Source of the DNA: Synechococcus sp. WH 7803
Lineage (GTDB): Bacteria; Cyanobacteriota; Cyanobacteriia; PCC-6307; Cyanobiaceae
Length of the DNA stretch: 64,000 bases
Direction of reading: 5' to 3'
Assembly: GCA_000063505.1 (NCBI GenBank)
Contig: CT971583.1
Span: 1,519,918 to 1,583,917 of the forward strand
Below are positions 15,205 through 23,343 of the stretch, in pieces. The position numbers were made by a program, and so were the translations under genes. How positions within the stretch are numbered: position 1 is the stretch's first letter; each line of letters starts with the position of its first letter. The notes under the pieces were generated by a model. It was not told the DNA's origin and did no database searches. It saw nothing but the letters and a program-made list of their open reading frames with translations.

Positions 15205-18117
15205 ATGACCCTCCACACTCAAACCCTTTCGACCAAAGGCAACATCACCCAGAGCAGCATCGACAGCGGTGATACTGCTGCGGTTAGCAACGAAAGCATT
15301 GATTTCAGGCTTGACACAGCCGATTCATTGCTACTGGGGGGACCGGCAACGCATGGCCAACACTCAAAAACTTGTCAGTGTCTAGCTTGCAGAGACAATC
15401 TCTCTGAAACCGAGACACAAAGCAACCAGAATCAATTCAACATCATCGAAGATTCCGGAAATCTATCCATAGACCCAGACCTGCTTGTCAGCGATAGCCT
15501 TGGCGCTATAACCAGCAATTACCTCGGGAATTCCGAAACATTATTATACCATATCTATGACTATGAAACGACAATTCCGAACTATGGCGCGCCAGGCTTA
15601 AATCTTAATACCTGGGACCACTTGAGCGATGCAGAAACATTCATCAACAACATTTTCAACGAACTTGACCCTTTAATTGATCTCGATTTTGCCCACACAG
15701 ACAACATCCAAGAATCCCATCTCACCCTGTACTCTGTGTACGGTTGGGACTACTGGGCTTCAACAACAGTCGGTCAGGTTGTTCCGCAGAGCGACAGCTG
15801 GCATGTGCTATGGCTCGACACCTCCGACGGCAATTCTCTCGGTTTTGATCCCACTGGAGCTGGCGACCCCTTCGATGCCAACACCATCATTCATGAAATC
15901 GGTCACGCGCTCGGGCTTTCTCACCCTAATGAAGACCCAACCAATCCCCAATGGACTACCGACGACACGGTGATGTCGTACAACATCAGTTCGGACGGTT
16001 GGGACTATACCTTCTCAGAAGCAGATATTGCAGCGCTCCAGATTATTTGGGGCACTGAAAATTCTGCTCCGATCATCAGCGGAACTCAAGCATCCCTGAC
16101 CTCTACTCCAGAAGACACCACTGTCACACTCACTGCAGACTCGCTTCTTCAAGGATTCTCTGACCCCGATGGCGATTCTCTCTCCATCTCAAACCTAACC
16201 GCTGACAATGGCACCCTCACCAATAACAACAACGACACCTGGAGCTTTACGCCCAACACCAACTTCTCTGGCACCGTCTCACTCTCCTATGCAGTTGTCG
16301 ATGGCAACGGTGGCTCTCTTAACGCTAGCAATTCGTTTCAGGTCACGGCTGTTGTCGCTGATGCTGATGGCGACGGCTTCGTGGATGATGTCTCCAACTA
16401 TCAGCTCTTTAACGATGGCTCACCTATTGATCTCAAAAAGCGCAGCGGCAAAACCTATTCCGATGCTTCCAATCCCTCCTGGGATGCTGCCAAAGCTGTC
16501 GACAATGGTTCTGGCTTCAAAGTCCTCTTAGAAGGCACGGCAAAAAAAGATGGTAGGTATTACGTCTGGGATGTCAACTCCTCTGGTGTGATCACCAAAG
16601 GTTCCGGCTGGAAGACCACCAGCCAAGCTGTTCAAACCGGTTGGGAATCAACCTTCGGGGACATCAATGGTGACGGAATCATTGGTCAACCCATCGAACC
16701 CATCAAACCCATCGCTGATGCTGATAGTGACGGCTTCGTGGATGATGTCTCCAACTATCAGCTCTTTAACGATGGCTCACCTATTGATCTCAAAAAGCGC
16801 AGCGGCAAAACCTATTCCGATGCTTCCAATCCCTCCTGGGATGCTGCCAAAGCTGTCGACAATGGTTCTGGCTTCAAAGTCCTCTTAGAAGGCACGGCAA
16901 AAAAAGACGGTAGGTATTACGTCTGGGATGTCAACTCCTCTGGTGTGATCACCAAAGGTTCCGGCTGGAAGACCACCAGCCAAGCTGTTCAAACCGGTTG
17001 GGAATCAACCTTCGGGGACATCAATGGTGACGGAATCATTGGTCAACCCATCGAACCCATCAAACCCATCGCTGATGCTGATAGTGACGGCTTCGTGGAT
17101 GATGTCTCCAACTATCAGCTCTTTAACGATGGCTCACCTATTGATCTCAAAAAGCGCAGCGGCAAAACCTATTCCGATGCTTCCAATCCCTCCTGGGATG
17201 CTGCCAAAGCTGTCGACAATGGTTCTGGCTTCAAAGTCCTCTTAGAAGGCACGGCAAAAAAAGATGGTAGGTATTACGTCTGGGATGTCAACTCCTCTGG
17301 TGTGATCACCAAAGGTTCCGGCTGGAAGACCACCAGCCAAGCTGTTCAAACCGGTTGGGAATCAACCTTCGGGGACATCAATGGTGACGGAATCATTGGT
17401 CAACCCATCGAACCCATCAAACCCATCGCTGATGCTGATAGTGACGGCTTCGTGGATGATGTCTCCAACTATCAGCTCTTTAACGATGGCTCACCTATTG
17501 ATCTCAAAAAGCGCAGCGGCAAAACCTATTCCGATGCTTCCAATCCCTCCTGGGATGCTGCCAAAGCTGTCGACAATGGTTCTGGCTTCAAAGTCCTCTT
17601 AGAAGGCACGGCAAAAAAAGATGGTAGGTATTACGTCTGGGATGTCAACTCCTCTGGTGTGATCACCAAAGGTTCCGGCTGGAAGACCACCAGCCAAGCT
17701 GTTCAAACCGGTTGGGAATCAACCTTCGGGGACATCAATGGTGACGGAATCATTGGTCAACCCATCGAACCCATCAAACCCATCGCTGATGCTGATAGTG
17801 ACGGCTTCGTGGATGATGTCTCCAACTATCAGCTCTTTAACGATGGCTCACCTATTGATCTCAAAAAGCGCAGCGGCAAAACCTATTCCGATGCTTCCAA
17901 TCCCTCCTGGGATGCTGCCAAAGCTGTCGACAATGGTTCTGGCTTCAAAGTCCTCTTAGAAGGCACGGCAAAAAAAGATGGTAGGTATTACGTCTGGGAT
18001 GTCAACTCCTCTGGTGTGATCACCAAAGGTTCCGGCTGGAAGACCGCTGATCAAATGACTGACACCGGTTTTGAAGACATCTTCCAAATTGACTTCAACG
18101 GTGACGGTGTGATCTAA
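15205..18117 (+). CDS. Secreted serralysin-like metalloprotease with five C-terminal tandem domains
   Basis: A 970-residue protein from ATG 15205 (TTG 15178 is in frame but has no usable spacing to a ribosome site). No Sec signal is seen. The N-terminus carries a CQCLAC motif at residues 57-62, a Cys cluster I associate with type I-secreted proteins. The protease core has HEIGHALGLSH (residues 230-240), the zinc motif of M10-type metzincins, and the Met-turn VMSY (Met257), followed by the DIAALQIIWG end typical of serralysins. A cadherin-like domain (SDPDGDSLSISN...SYAVVDGNGG) spans about 295-385. Then come five copies of a 119-residue module resembling the Trp-rich W_surface_antigen family, each with Asp-rich putative calcium loops. 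Lower GC than neighbours. Confidence 0.85.
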   Translation: MTLHTQTLSTKGNITQSSIDSGDTAAVSNESIDFRLDTADSLLLGGPATHGQHSKTCQCLACRDNLSETETQSNQNQFNIIEDSGNLSIDPDLLVSDSLGAITSNYLGNSETLLYHIYDYETTIPNYGAPGLNLNTWDHLSDAETFINNIFNELDPLIDLDFAHTDNIQESHLTLYSVYGWDYWASTTVGQVVPQSDSWHVLWLDTSDGNSLGFDPTGAGDPFDANTIIHEIGHALGLSHPNEDPTNPQWTTDDTVMSYNISSDGWDYTFSEADIAALQIIWGTENSAPIISGTQASLTSTPEDTTVTLTADSLLQGFSDPDGDSLSISNLTADNGTLTNNNNDTWSFTPNTNFSGTVSLSYAVVDGNGGSLNASNSFQVTAVVADADGDGFVDDVSNYQLFNDGSPIDLKKRSGKTYSDASNPSWDAAKAVDNGSGFKVLLEGTAKKDGRYYVWDVNSSGVITKGSGWKTTSQAVQTGWESTFGDINGDGIIGQPIEPIKPIADADSDGFVDDVSNYQLFNDGSPIDLKKRSGKTYSDASNPSWDAAKAVDNGSGFKVLLEGTAKKDGRYYVWDVNSSGVITKGSGWKTTSQAVQTGWESTFGDINGDGIIGQPIEPIKPIADADSDGFVDDVSNYQLFNDGSPIDLKKRSGKTYSDASNPSWDAAKAVDNGSGFKVLLEGTAKKDGRYYVWDVNSSGVITKGSGWKTTSQAVQTGWESTFGDINGDGIIGQPIEPIKPIADADSDGFVDDVSNYQLFNDGSPIDLKKRSGKTYSDASNPSWDAAKAVDNGSGFKVLLEGTAKKDGRYYVWDVNSSGVITKGSGWKTTSQAVQTGWESTFGDINGDGIIGQPIEPIKPIADADSDGFVDDVSNYQLFNDGSPIDLKKRSGKTYSDASNPSWDAAKAVDNGSGFKVLLEGTAKKDGRYYVWDVNSSGVITKGSGWKTADQMTDTGFEDIFQIDFNGDGVI
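16360..18114 (+). repeat. Five tandem 357-bp coding repeats
   Basis: Units begin at 16360, 16717, 17074, 17431 and 17788. Copies 1-4 are nearly base-identical: unit 1 starts GATGGCGAC where the others have GATAGTGAC, and unit 2 has GAC where the others have GAT after the poly-A run. Unit 5 diverges only in its last 30 codons (KTADQMTDTGFEDIF), giving the natural protein end. Each unit opens with DADxDGFVDD and closes with GDINGDGIIG, two calcium-loop-like motifs. Such identity implies recent duplication or ongoing gene conversion. Confidence 0.97.
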
Positions 18118-18192
18118 ACATGCAACAAAAAAGAGATTTGCCCTGCCGAAAGGCGTGGTTTTTATGCCTTGAGCACCAAATAGACTGAAGAT

Positions 18193-18510
18193 ATGGCACG
18201 CATTACCAAGGCCGAAAAACTCCATCGCGTTAATCAAATTCGCTTGATTCTCTCCCGTGGCGGCACGCGCTCGGAGTGCCATAAGCTTGCAGCAACCGAA
18301 TGGGGCCTGAAACCACGTTCAGCAGACTTCTATATCCATGAAGCCAACCAGCAGATCGTTCAGGACTTCGATATCGATCGTAAGGAGTACACCGCCCAGT
18401 TGCTGCAGGTGCTGCATCGCGTGATGGAGAAGGGAACAAAGACCAACCAGATGGGAGCAGTCACTGCAGCCGTTGCTCAGGCCATGAAGCTCGCACGCCT
18501 CGGCGGCTGA
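18193..18510 (+). CDS. HTH protein resembling phage terminase small subunits
   Basis: A 105-residue basic protein. The N-terminal half (RVNQIRLILSRGGTRSECHKLAATEWGLKPRSADFYIHEA) has the helix-turn-helix form of small terminase subunits, followed by VQDFDIDRKEYTAQLLQVLHRVMEKGTKTNQ, a second helical block that in cyanophage small terminases lies at the same place. No other phage gene is seen nearby, so it is either a phage relic or a domesticated regulator. The tRNA-Ala gene lies 190 bases downstream on the opposite strand. Confidence 0.6.
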   Translation: MARITKAEKLHRVNQIRLILSRGGTRSECHKLAATEWGLKPRSADFYIHEANQQIVQDFDIDRKEYTAQLLQVLHRVMEKGTKTNQMGAVTAAVAQAMKLARLGG

Positions 18511-18644
18511 TCGCTCAGAGATATTGAGCCCCACCCCCTCCAAAGCGAGCAAGCCGTTCAAGCGACCAAGGCGGCGAGCCTCCAACATGCCGCAAATGTT
18601 TGGGCACTTTTTTGGGCACACTGATGAAGATTCAAGCGCCAACA

Positions 18645-18669
18645 ACAAAAAGCGACCCTCATGGATCGC
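18645..18669 (-). terminator. Rho-independent terminator after tRNA-Ala
   Basis: Read on the minus strand, GCGATCC-ATGA-GGGTCGC (one G-T pair) is followed by TTTTT, 30 bases beyond the 3' end of tRNA-Ala. Confidence 0.75.
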
Positions 18670-18699
18670 TTCACCCCAGTCAGTGACTGAATTTCTGAA

Positions 18700-18772
18700 T
18701 GGAGCCAAGGAGACTCGAACTCCTGACCCCCTGCATGCCATGCAGGTGCTCTACCAGCTGAGCTATGGCCCC
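18700..18772 (-). tRNA. tRNA-Ala (anticodon GGC)
   Basis: 73-nt cloverleaf without encoded CCA. The acceptor stem GGGGCCA pairs with TGGCTCC with one G-T pair; the D arm contains AGCTCAGCTGGTAGAGC; the anticodon stem CCTGC/GCAGG encloses ATGGCAT with anticodon GGC; the T arm contains GTTCGAGTCTC. The discriminator base is A. Confidence 0.95.
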
Positions 18773-18847
18773 AATCCGGCAAGAAGGCCTTAGCCGTCTG
18801 TCCGTCGTGTCGAAGCTTACAACGCCACGAGGGCGAAGGGTTGCGCA

Positions 18848-19471
18848 CTACACCTGCCGCCAAACGGCAGCCAGCTTTCCTTGCACCTGCACCTGATCAG
18901 CAGGCAGCTCAATCGGCTCATAGGCAGGATTGGCCGCCTCCAGACGCACCACAGCACCATCGCGGTGGAAATGCTTGAGGGTGGTTCCACTGCCAGGCAC
19001 CAGTGCACTCACGATCGTTCCCTCACGCAAACGGGAGGGCTCGGTGACGGGCTCCATCAGCACCACATCACCATCAGCGATGTGAGCATCCACCATCGAG
19101 TCGCCGTTCACCGTGAGAGCAAACAACCCGCGGGTCTCCAGCACAGGCGCCAGATCGAGACGCTCCTGCACGTCATCAAAGGTTTCCACCAATCCGCCTG
19201 CAGCGACTGCGCCCAGCACGGGAATGCCTGACGCCACCCCTCCGAGCAGCTGCAGCGTGCGTGCCTGCCCTTCCTGCCAGGTGATCCACCCTTTCTGCTG
19301 AAGGTGACGCAGCCGGCTCTGGACCGGCGCAGGCGAACGCAGGCCCATGGCCTGCATCATCTGACGGATCGAGGGGCTGTGGTGATGGCTGCCGATGTAG
19401 TCAGCAAGCCATTCGTACAACTCCTGCTGAGCAGACGTGAGCGGCTCGGGGGATCCAGCGGGCACCGGCAA
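18848..19471 (-). CDS. lexA: LexA-family repressor
   Basis: A 207-residue LexA: N-terminal winged helix (LTSAQQELYEWLADYI...SIRQMMQAMGLRSPAPVQSRLRHLQQKGWI), the self-cleavage Ala-Gly in GAVAAGG, and the S24 peptidase dyad with Ser in VNGDSMVDAHI and Lys in GTTLKHFHRDG. LexA represses DNA-damage genes in many bacteria; in cyanobacteria it can have other targets. The start is TTG 19471 (no ATG before the HTH; GTG 19465 is an alternative). An imperfect LexA box lies 15-28 bases upstream, implying autoregulation. Confidence 0.93.
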   Translation of the reverse strand: MPVPAGSPEPLTSAQQELYEWLADYIGSHHHSPSIRQMMQAMGLRSPAPVQSRLRHLQQKGWITWQEGQARTLQLLGGVASGIPVLGAVAAGGLVETFDDVQERLDLAPVLETRGLFALTVNGDSMVDAHIADGDVVLMEPVTEPSRLREGTIVSALVPGSGTTLKHFHRDGAVVRLEAANPAYEPIELPADQVQVQGKLAAVWRQV

Positions 19472-19485
19472 TGCAAATGTTCGTC

Positions 19486-19499
19486 AATACATGTGTACC
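19486..19499 (-). promoter_or_regulatory. Putative LexA box
   Basis: On the minus strand the site reads GGTACACATGTATT, one mismatch from the cyanobacterial consensus RGTACNNNDGTWCB. It is just upstream of lexA and so could serve autoregulation, and it also lies close to the end of the gene at 19525. Confidence 0.55.
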
Positions 19500-19524
19500 G
19501 GTGCGAAGCGAATCGCGCAAGGGC

Positions 19525-19965
19525 TCAACCAGGCGGCCGCAACGCACAGATCCACTGAACCTTGGCCGCGGTGCCATCCCGGCCCAAGTAATCCACCCAA
19601 GCCCCCTGAGCAGACAAACGCTGCAAGCGTTGCTGGTTGCAGAGCGCACGCATCCGCACCAAACGAACCGTCCAGTTGTCGGCATCTTTTTTCTGGATCA
19701 ACAACGCGCCATCAAACGCAACCCCCATGCGCGTACGCGTGGGATCAGCGAGGTACTCCGCAGCGCGCAGCGCAGGGGTGTGCAATCCCTCCATGAACAG
19801 CCAGGGGCGTGCCGGCAGGTCGCCGGACTGCGTGAGCTGTTCGCGCGTTTTCGCCCACATCGGCGATTCCGTCTGAGGCTGCCAGGTTTCAGCTGGAGCT
19901 GGTGCCCCGAGGGCCAGCGCTGCTAGCACGGACGCACCACCAAGACGCAACATCCGCATCATCAA
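19525..19965 (-). CDS. Secreted hypothetical protein
   Basis: A 146-residue protein with a signal peptide (MRMLRLGGASVLAALALGAPAPA). The mature domain contains DNWTVRLVRMRALCNQQRLQRLSAQGAWVDYLG and a C-terminal Cys, suggesting one disulfide (ALC...WIC). The pattern resembles short periplasmic surface-adhesin E-like proteins of cyanobacteria. It overlaps the upstream gene stop by four bases and is about 50 bases upstream of lexA on the same strand. Confidence 0.6.
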   Translation of the reverse strand: MMMRMLRLGGASVLAALALGAPAPAETWQPQTESPMWAKTREQLTQSGDLPARPWLFMEGLHTPALRAAEYLADPTRTRMGVAFDGALLIQKKDADNWTVRLVRMRALCNQQRLQRLSAQGAWVDYLGRDGTAAKVQWICALRPPG

Positions 19966-20219
19966 GGCACCTCTTGGTCTGGGGCGGGCTCGGTCCGTTG
20001 ACGGATCAGCTCTGCCAGCATTTTGAGCTTGGCGTTTTCTGATTCCGACGCCCGCGACGCCATCCAGGAACTGGCCGCTTTGAGCTGGGCGAGCTGCTGA
20101 AGCAGCGACAGGGCTGTTTCGCGGAGGGTTTCAAGGTCGTCACACTCCCGAATGAAGCGGCCCCATTTCTCCGTTTCAAACGACTGCTCAAGTCCGCGCT
20201 CGAGGGGATCAATGCTCAT
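19962..20219 (-). CDS. Conserved small cyanobacterial protein
   Basis: An 85-residue helical protein: SFETEKWGRFIRECDDLETLRETALSLLQQLAQLKAASSWMASRA, followed by a charged helix and an acidic tail. This pattern fits small conserved cyanobacterial proteins of unknown function. It starts by ATGA overlap with the stop of the 20216 gene and ends by overlap with the 19525 gene, so three genes are coupled. Confidence 0.6.
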   Translation of the reverse strand: MSIDPLERGLEQSFETEKWGRFIRECDDLETLRETALSLLQQLAQLKAASSWMASRASESENAKLKMLAELIRQRTEPAPDQEVP

Positions 20220-20362
20220 GACGGCATCTCCATCTCCGCCATCGGATCAGGCTCTCCCTCACTGATGGCTTTCGCCCGTCGGTAAAAAGCGCTCTCCGTG
20301 TCACCAGAGGCCTCCAACGCTTCCATGATTTGCTTCCAGTTGTCCCGTTCCTGCTGGTCCAT
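20216..20362 (-). CDS. Small acidic helical protein
   Basis: A 48-residue protein from ATG 20362 (MDQQERDNWKQIMEALEASG...). The frame extends upstream to 20437 without a better start. Its stop overlaps the ATG of the next gene by four bases, which supports translation. First gene of a three-gene run that ends just before lexA. Confidence 0.5.
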   Translation of the reverse strand: MDQQERDNWKQIMEALEASGDTESAFYRRAKAISEGEPDPMAEMEMPS

Positions 20363-20481
20363 CACGAGCGCAGAGAGTTTCCAAACCTTAAGCCGATTCA
20401 GGCAGCGCGCTTGAAGCATCTTCAAGCCAACCGCCACATCCTCCGTTGGATGGCTAACACGACAAAAAGAGCACTGCCCTC

Positions 20482-20823
20482 ATGCTGATCACCACGACCC
20501 CCACCATTGAAGGGCGGAAGATCCTTCACTACCGGGGGCTCGTTACTGGTGAAACCATCATTGGGGCAAATATTTTCCGAGACATCCTGGCAAGCATCAC
20601 GGATGTGATCGGAGGGCGATCGAAAGCTTACGAAGACGCCTTAATGACAGCTCGTGATAACGCGATCGAAGAGATGAAAAATCGAGCAACGCTGATGCAA
20701 GCCAACGCGATCGTTGGCGTTGATTTGGATTACGAAGTGTTTGGTGAAGGGGGAATGATGATGGTCTCCGTCAGCGGCACCGCCGTGTTACTCGAAGGTG
20801 GCACAGGCGTACCCCTGGCTTGA
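20482..20823 (+). CDS. YbjQ/UPF0145 family protein
   Basis: A 113-residue protein of normal family length. Signatures are [43 protein letters not shown], then [21 protein letters not shown] and [13 protein letters not shown]. The fold is a homopentameric heavy-metal-binding-like domain of unknown function. Not linked to a neighbouring gene on its strand. Confidence 0.92.
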   Translation: MLITTTPTIEGRKILHYRGLVTGETIIGANIFRDILASITDVIGGRSKAYEDALMTARDNAIEEMKNRATLMQANAIVGVDLDYEVFGEGGMMMVSVSGTAVLLEGGTGVPLA

Positions 20824-20890
20824 GTAGACCTTTTGAAACTGACGATGACTTGACCAGGCCATCGTCGGCTGGTGGTGGCAAGTTGTGGGC

Positions 20891-22142
20891 ATGAATGAAG
20901 CCAAGCTCCCCGTGCAACTCCTGGTCAAGGGACTCTCAACCGCTGTGGCAGCGACCGTGCTCAGCACAGTGGCAACGCAGGCCGAAGTGAACCAAGCCGT
21001 TCCGATCAGGGGGCGGGTTCTGGCTGCAGGGAAGGCGCTCCCTAACGCTGAGGTGATCCTGATGGACGCCAACGGCCGTCAAAAAGCAATCTCGCTGGGG
21101 AGCACCCGCAAGGATGGTCAGGGACGCTTCAAGTAGGGACTCCCCAGTGATGCCGACCAGCAGCTTTACCTGCTCGCCCATTCCGGTCCGATCAGCCAGC
21201 TGCTGCTTCTGGGGAAGCGGCGGCGCAACGGGTCGTACTCAACGAGCTGGGAACCATCGCCTCGAGCGTGACGGCAGCCCAGTTCCTGCAGGGCAAGGAC
21301 CTCTCAGGGTCTCCCATGGCGCTCTCGATTGCACCAACAACGTTGAGCTCTTCGTGGACACGAGCAGCGGCACCTGGGGGCGAACGGTGATTGACGCCAA
21401 CAATGGCCCCCAATCCACAACCTTGGCACGCCTTGGAACGCTCGGAAATCTGCTGGCCCTCTGCGGTCTGCCGAGTCGACAGGATGCCTGGAGCCAACTG
21501 CTGACGTTTGATCGCAGCGGCATGGGGAGCACCCTGGGCGTGGCCCAGAGCCTGGCCCGCCGCCCCTGGCAGGGAGCAGGGGCATTGTTCGATCTATTCG
21601 ACAAGGCCTACCCGGCCCCGGTAACGGCCAATCCAGAGGAGCGACAGAGTGAGGTGACCTACCTGCCGTATCTCTCGTGGCGTCCTGAGGATTTCGCCCT
21701 TTCTTTGAAATTCAGTGGTGGCGGTGTTTACAGCGCCGGGCGGATCAGCTTCGCCGCTGATGGAACCATGTGGAGCGGTCAAAACTGGATGCCAGGATCC
21801 CAGGCAGGGGCGATCCGCGGCATCGGCGGAGGACTGGCGGCACTCAGGCCCGATGGATCCCCACTTTCGCCTGCCATCACTGGCTTTACCGGTATGGGAA
21901 TCGACGGCGTTGGCTGGGGTACGGCAGTGGGCGAAGAGAAGGTATGGCTGTCGTCGTTCAGCAGCACCATTGGAGTCTTCGATTTACAAGGTCGCCCCCT
22001 CGGCCCAGCCCAGGGCATCACGTTGGATGGCCGCATCGGACAGGGTCAGGGCATTGGCATTGCCCGCAACGGTGATGTTTGCTTGACTCAAAACCAATCC
22101 CAGAGACAGTCAGTCACTAATTCGATACTCAGAAGAATCTAA
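20891..22142 (+). pseudogene. Broken secreted carboxypeptidase-regulatory/beta-propeller-like protein
   Basis: The N-terminus (ATG 20891) has a signal peptide-like stretch and a beta-sandwich domain (VPIRGRVLAAGKALPNAEVILMDANGRQ), but stops at TAG 21134-21136. The same protein then continues: in frame to about 21211, after a one-base loss in a G run to about 21328 (VVLNELGTIASSVTAAQFLQG), and after a second one-base loss to 22142 (NNVELFVDTSSGTWGRTVIDANNGPQSTTLARLGTLGNLLALCG...). The last part repeats NHL-like beta-propeller strands (GGLAALRPDGSPL, STIGVFDLQGRPLG, GIGIARNGDV) and ends abruptly. Three lesions make sequencing error unlikely. It was probably an exported sugar- or surface-associated protein. 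Confidence 0.75.
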
Positions 22143-22595
22143 GATTCAAACGCCTCTCTTGACAGAAAATGATCAAGGGGTTTGGCCGCTCCCGTGATGA
22201 TTAGCCTGGGAGCATCCCAGGCTTCACACATTTCTGCAGGCATACAAATAGAGCAAGCAAATCTAAACGACAGTGAACAAATAATAATCTCAGACATTTC
22301 ACCCTCGTGTTGACGAACCCAACTCTGCCTCACGGCAAGAACATCTCTTTTCTCAAGTGCGTAGCTAAAGAGACCATCCCACGTCTATCATTGATCAAGA
22401 CAAAGCTAAATCAGAAAAACCCCTTTGTCTGAACAGAAAACACTGAAAGGCGCCTTGCCTTGACCCCTGAATTCTGAAGCAAGAGAACCACCTTAGTAGT
22501 CGTCAAGCCTGCAAACAAAGCGTTGATTAAATTCCCATCGCTGGGTCATGACTATCGATGGAGGATGCCCTCAAGAGTGTAAGTGAACTTACAAC
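22143..22595. other. AT-rich gap without a supported gene
   Basis: About 450 bases between a pseudogene and the esterase. Only short frames occur, including a 64-codon minus-strand frame with several Cys but no start context or likeness. No hairpin with T-run was identified. It may hold the decayed 3' end of the preceding pseudogene. Confidence 0.5.
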
Positions 22596-23339
22596 TCAAA
22601 CCCCAAGACACTTGATGAACTCAGCAGTCACAGCGGCCACGGTGCGCCATTCAGCGTCTGTGGTGATCAGGTGACCGCTGTTCTCCAACCACTGCAGCTG
22701 CACAGAACGAGAGCTGACCCGCTCACACAAACGATTCACACCGCGCACCGTGATCACCCGGTCCAAGCGGCTGGCCATCACCAGCAAGGGTTGCCTCACT
22801 TCCGCCAGATGGCGGCGCGTGTCGGCAATCAGCTCCAGAACCTTCACGCTGCAGCGAGATGGCCAGCGGTTGTAGGTCCAGATGCGCTCAGCGGTGGTGG
22901 GATCAACGAAGTCATCAGGGGGCCGCGGAACCGAAGCCAGAACCTTGGCCAGCAACGGTGCGATCAGAGCACGGGGATCAGCGCTGATGATCGGAGGTGA
23001 ACAGGTGATCACCCCTTGGATGGACGGTCGCCGCCGCGCCACTTGCAACGCCAGGATCGCCCCCAACGACAAACCACCCACCACCACGCTCTGACCTTGC
23101 TGCTGCAAGCGATCGACCACGGCGTCGAGCTGATTGAGCCATTGCACGGGATCCACCGGCATCAGATCCTCGAGGCAGGTGCCATGCCCAGCGAGCAAGG
23201 GGCACTCCACCCCATAGCCCTCGCGCTGCAAAGAGTCGGCCAGCAGACCCATCTCAGCAGGTGATCCGGTGTAGCCATGAATCAACACCACGGTGGTGGA
23301 ACCACCGGGCAAAACGATCGGATCGGGTGAGGCGCCCAC
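22596..23339 (-). CDS. Carboxylesterase-type alpha/beta-hydrolase
   Basis: A 247-residue protein from GTG 23339, preceded by AAGG and placed 4 bases after the argF stop; ATG 23387 is in frame but would overlap argF by 44 bases. The fold begins VVLIHGYTGSPAEM (oxyanion HGYTG), the nucleophile elbow is GGLSLGA, the acid is in MASRLDRVI and the histidine in ENSGHLI. It resembles the Est30-type esterase family and the monoglyceride lipase group. Co-transcription with argF is likely. Confidence 0.85.
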   Translation of the reverse strand: MGASPDPIVLPGGSTTVVLIHGYTGSPAEMGLLADSLQREGYGVECPLLAGHGTCLEDLMPVDPVQWLNQLDAVVDRLQQQGQSVVVGGLSLGAILALQVARRRPSIQGVITCSPPIISADPRALIAPLLAKVLASVPRPPDDFVDPTTAERIWTYNRWPSRCSVKVLELIADTRRHLAEVRQPLLVMASRLDRVITVRGVNRLCERVSSRSVQLQWLENSGHLITTDAEWRTVAAVTAEFIKCLGV

Positions 23340-23343
23340 GCCT

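Noticed and set aside
16360-18114. CRISPR array or satellite DNA
   Set aside because: The 357-bp repeats are one continuous reading frame, have no spacers, and keep codon phase; this is a coding tandem repeat.
18700-18772. Integration site with att repeat at tRNA-Ala
   Set aside because: The tRNA 3' end sequence was not found again in the flanking 10 kb, and no integrase is present.
22139-22333. 64-residue Cys-containing frame on the minus strand
   Set aside because: No likeness, no ribosome site, in a region of decay.
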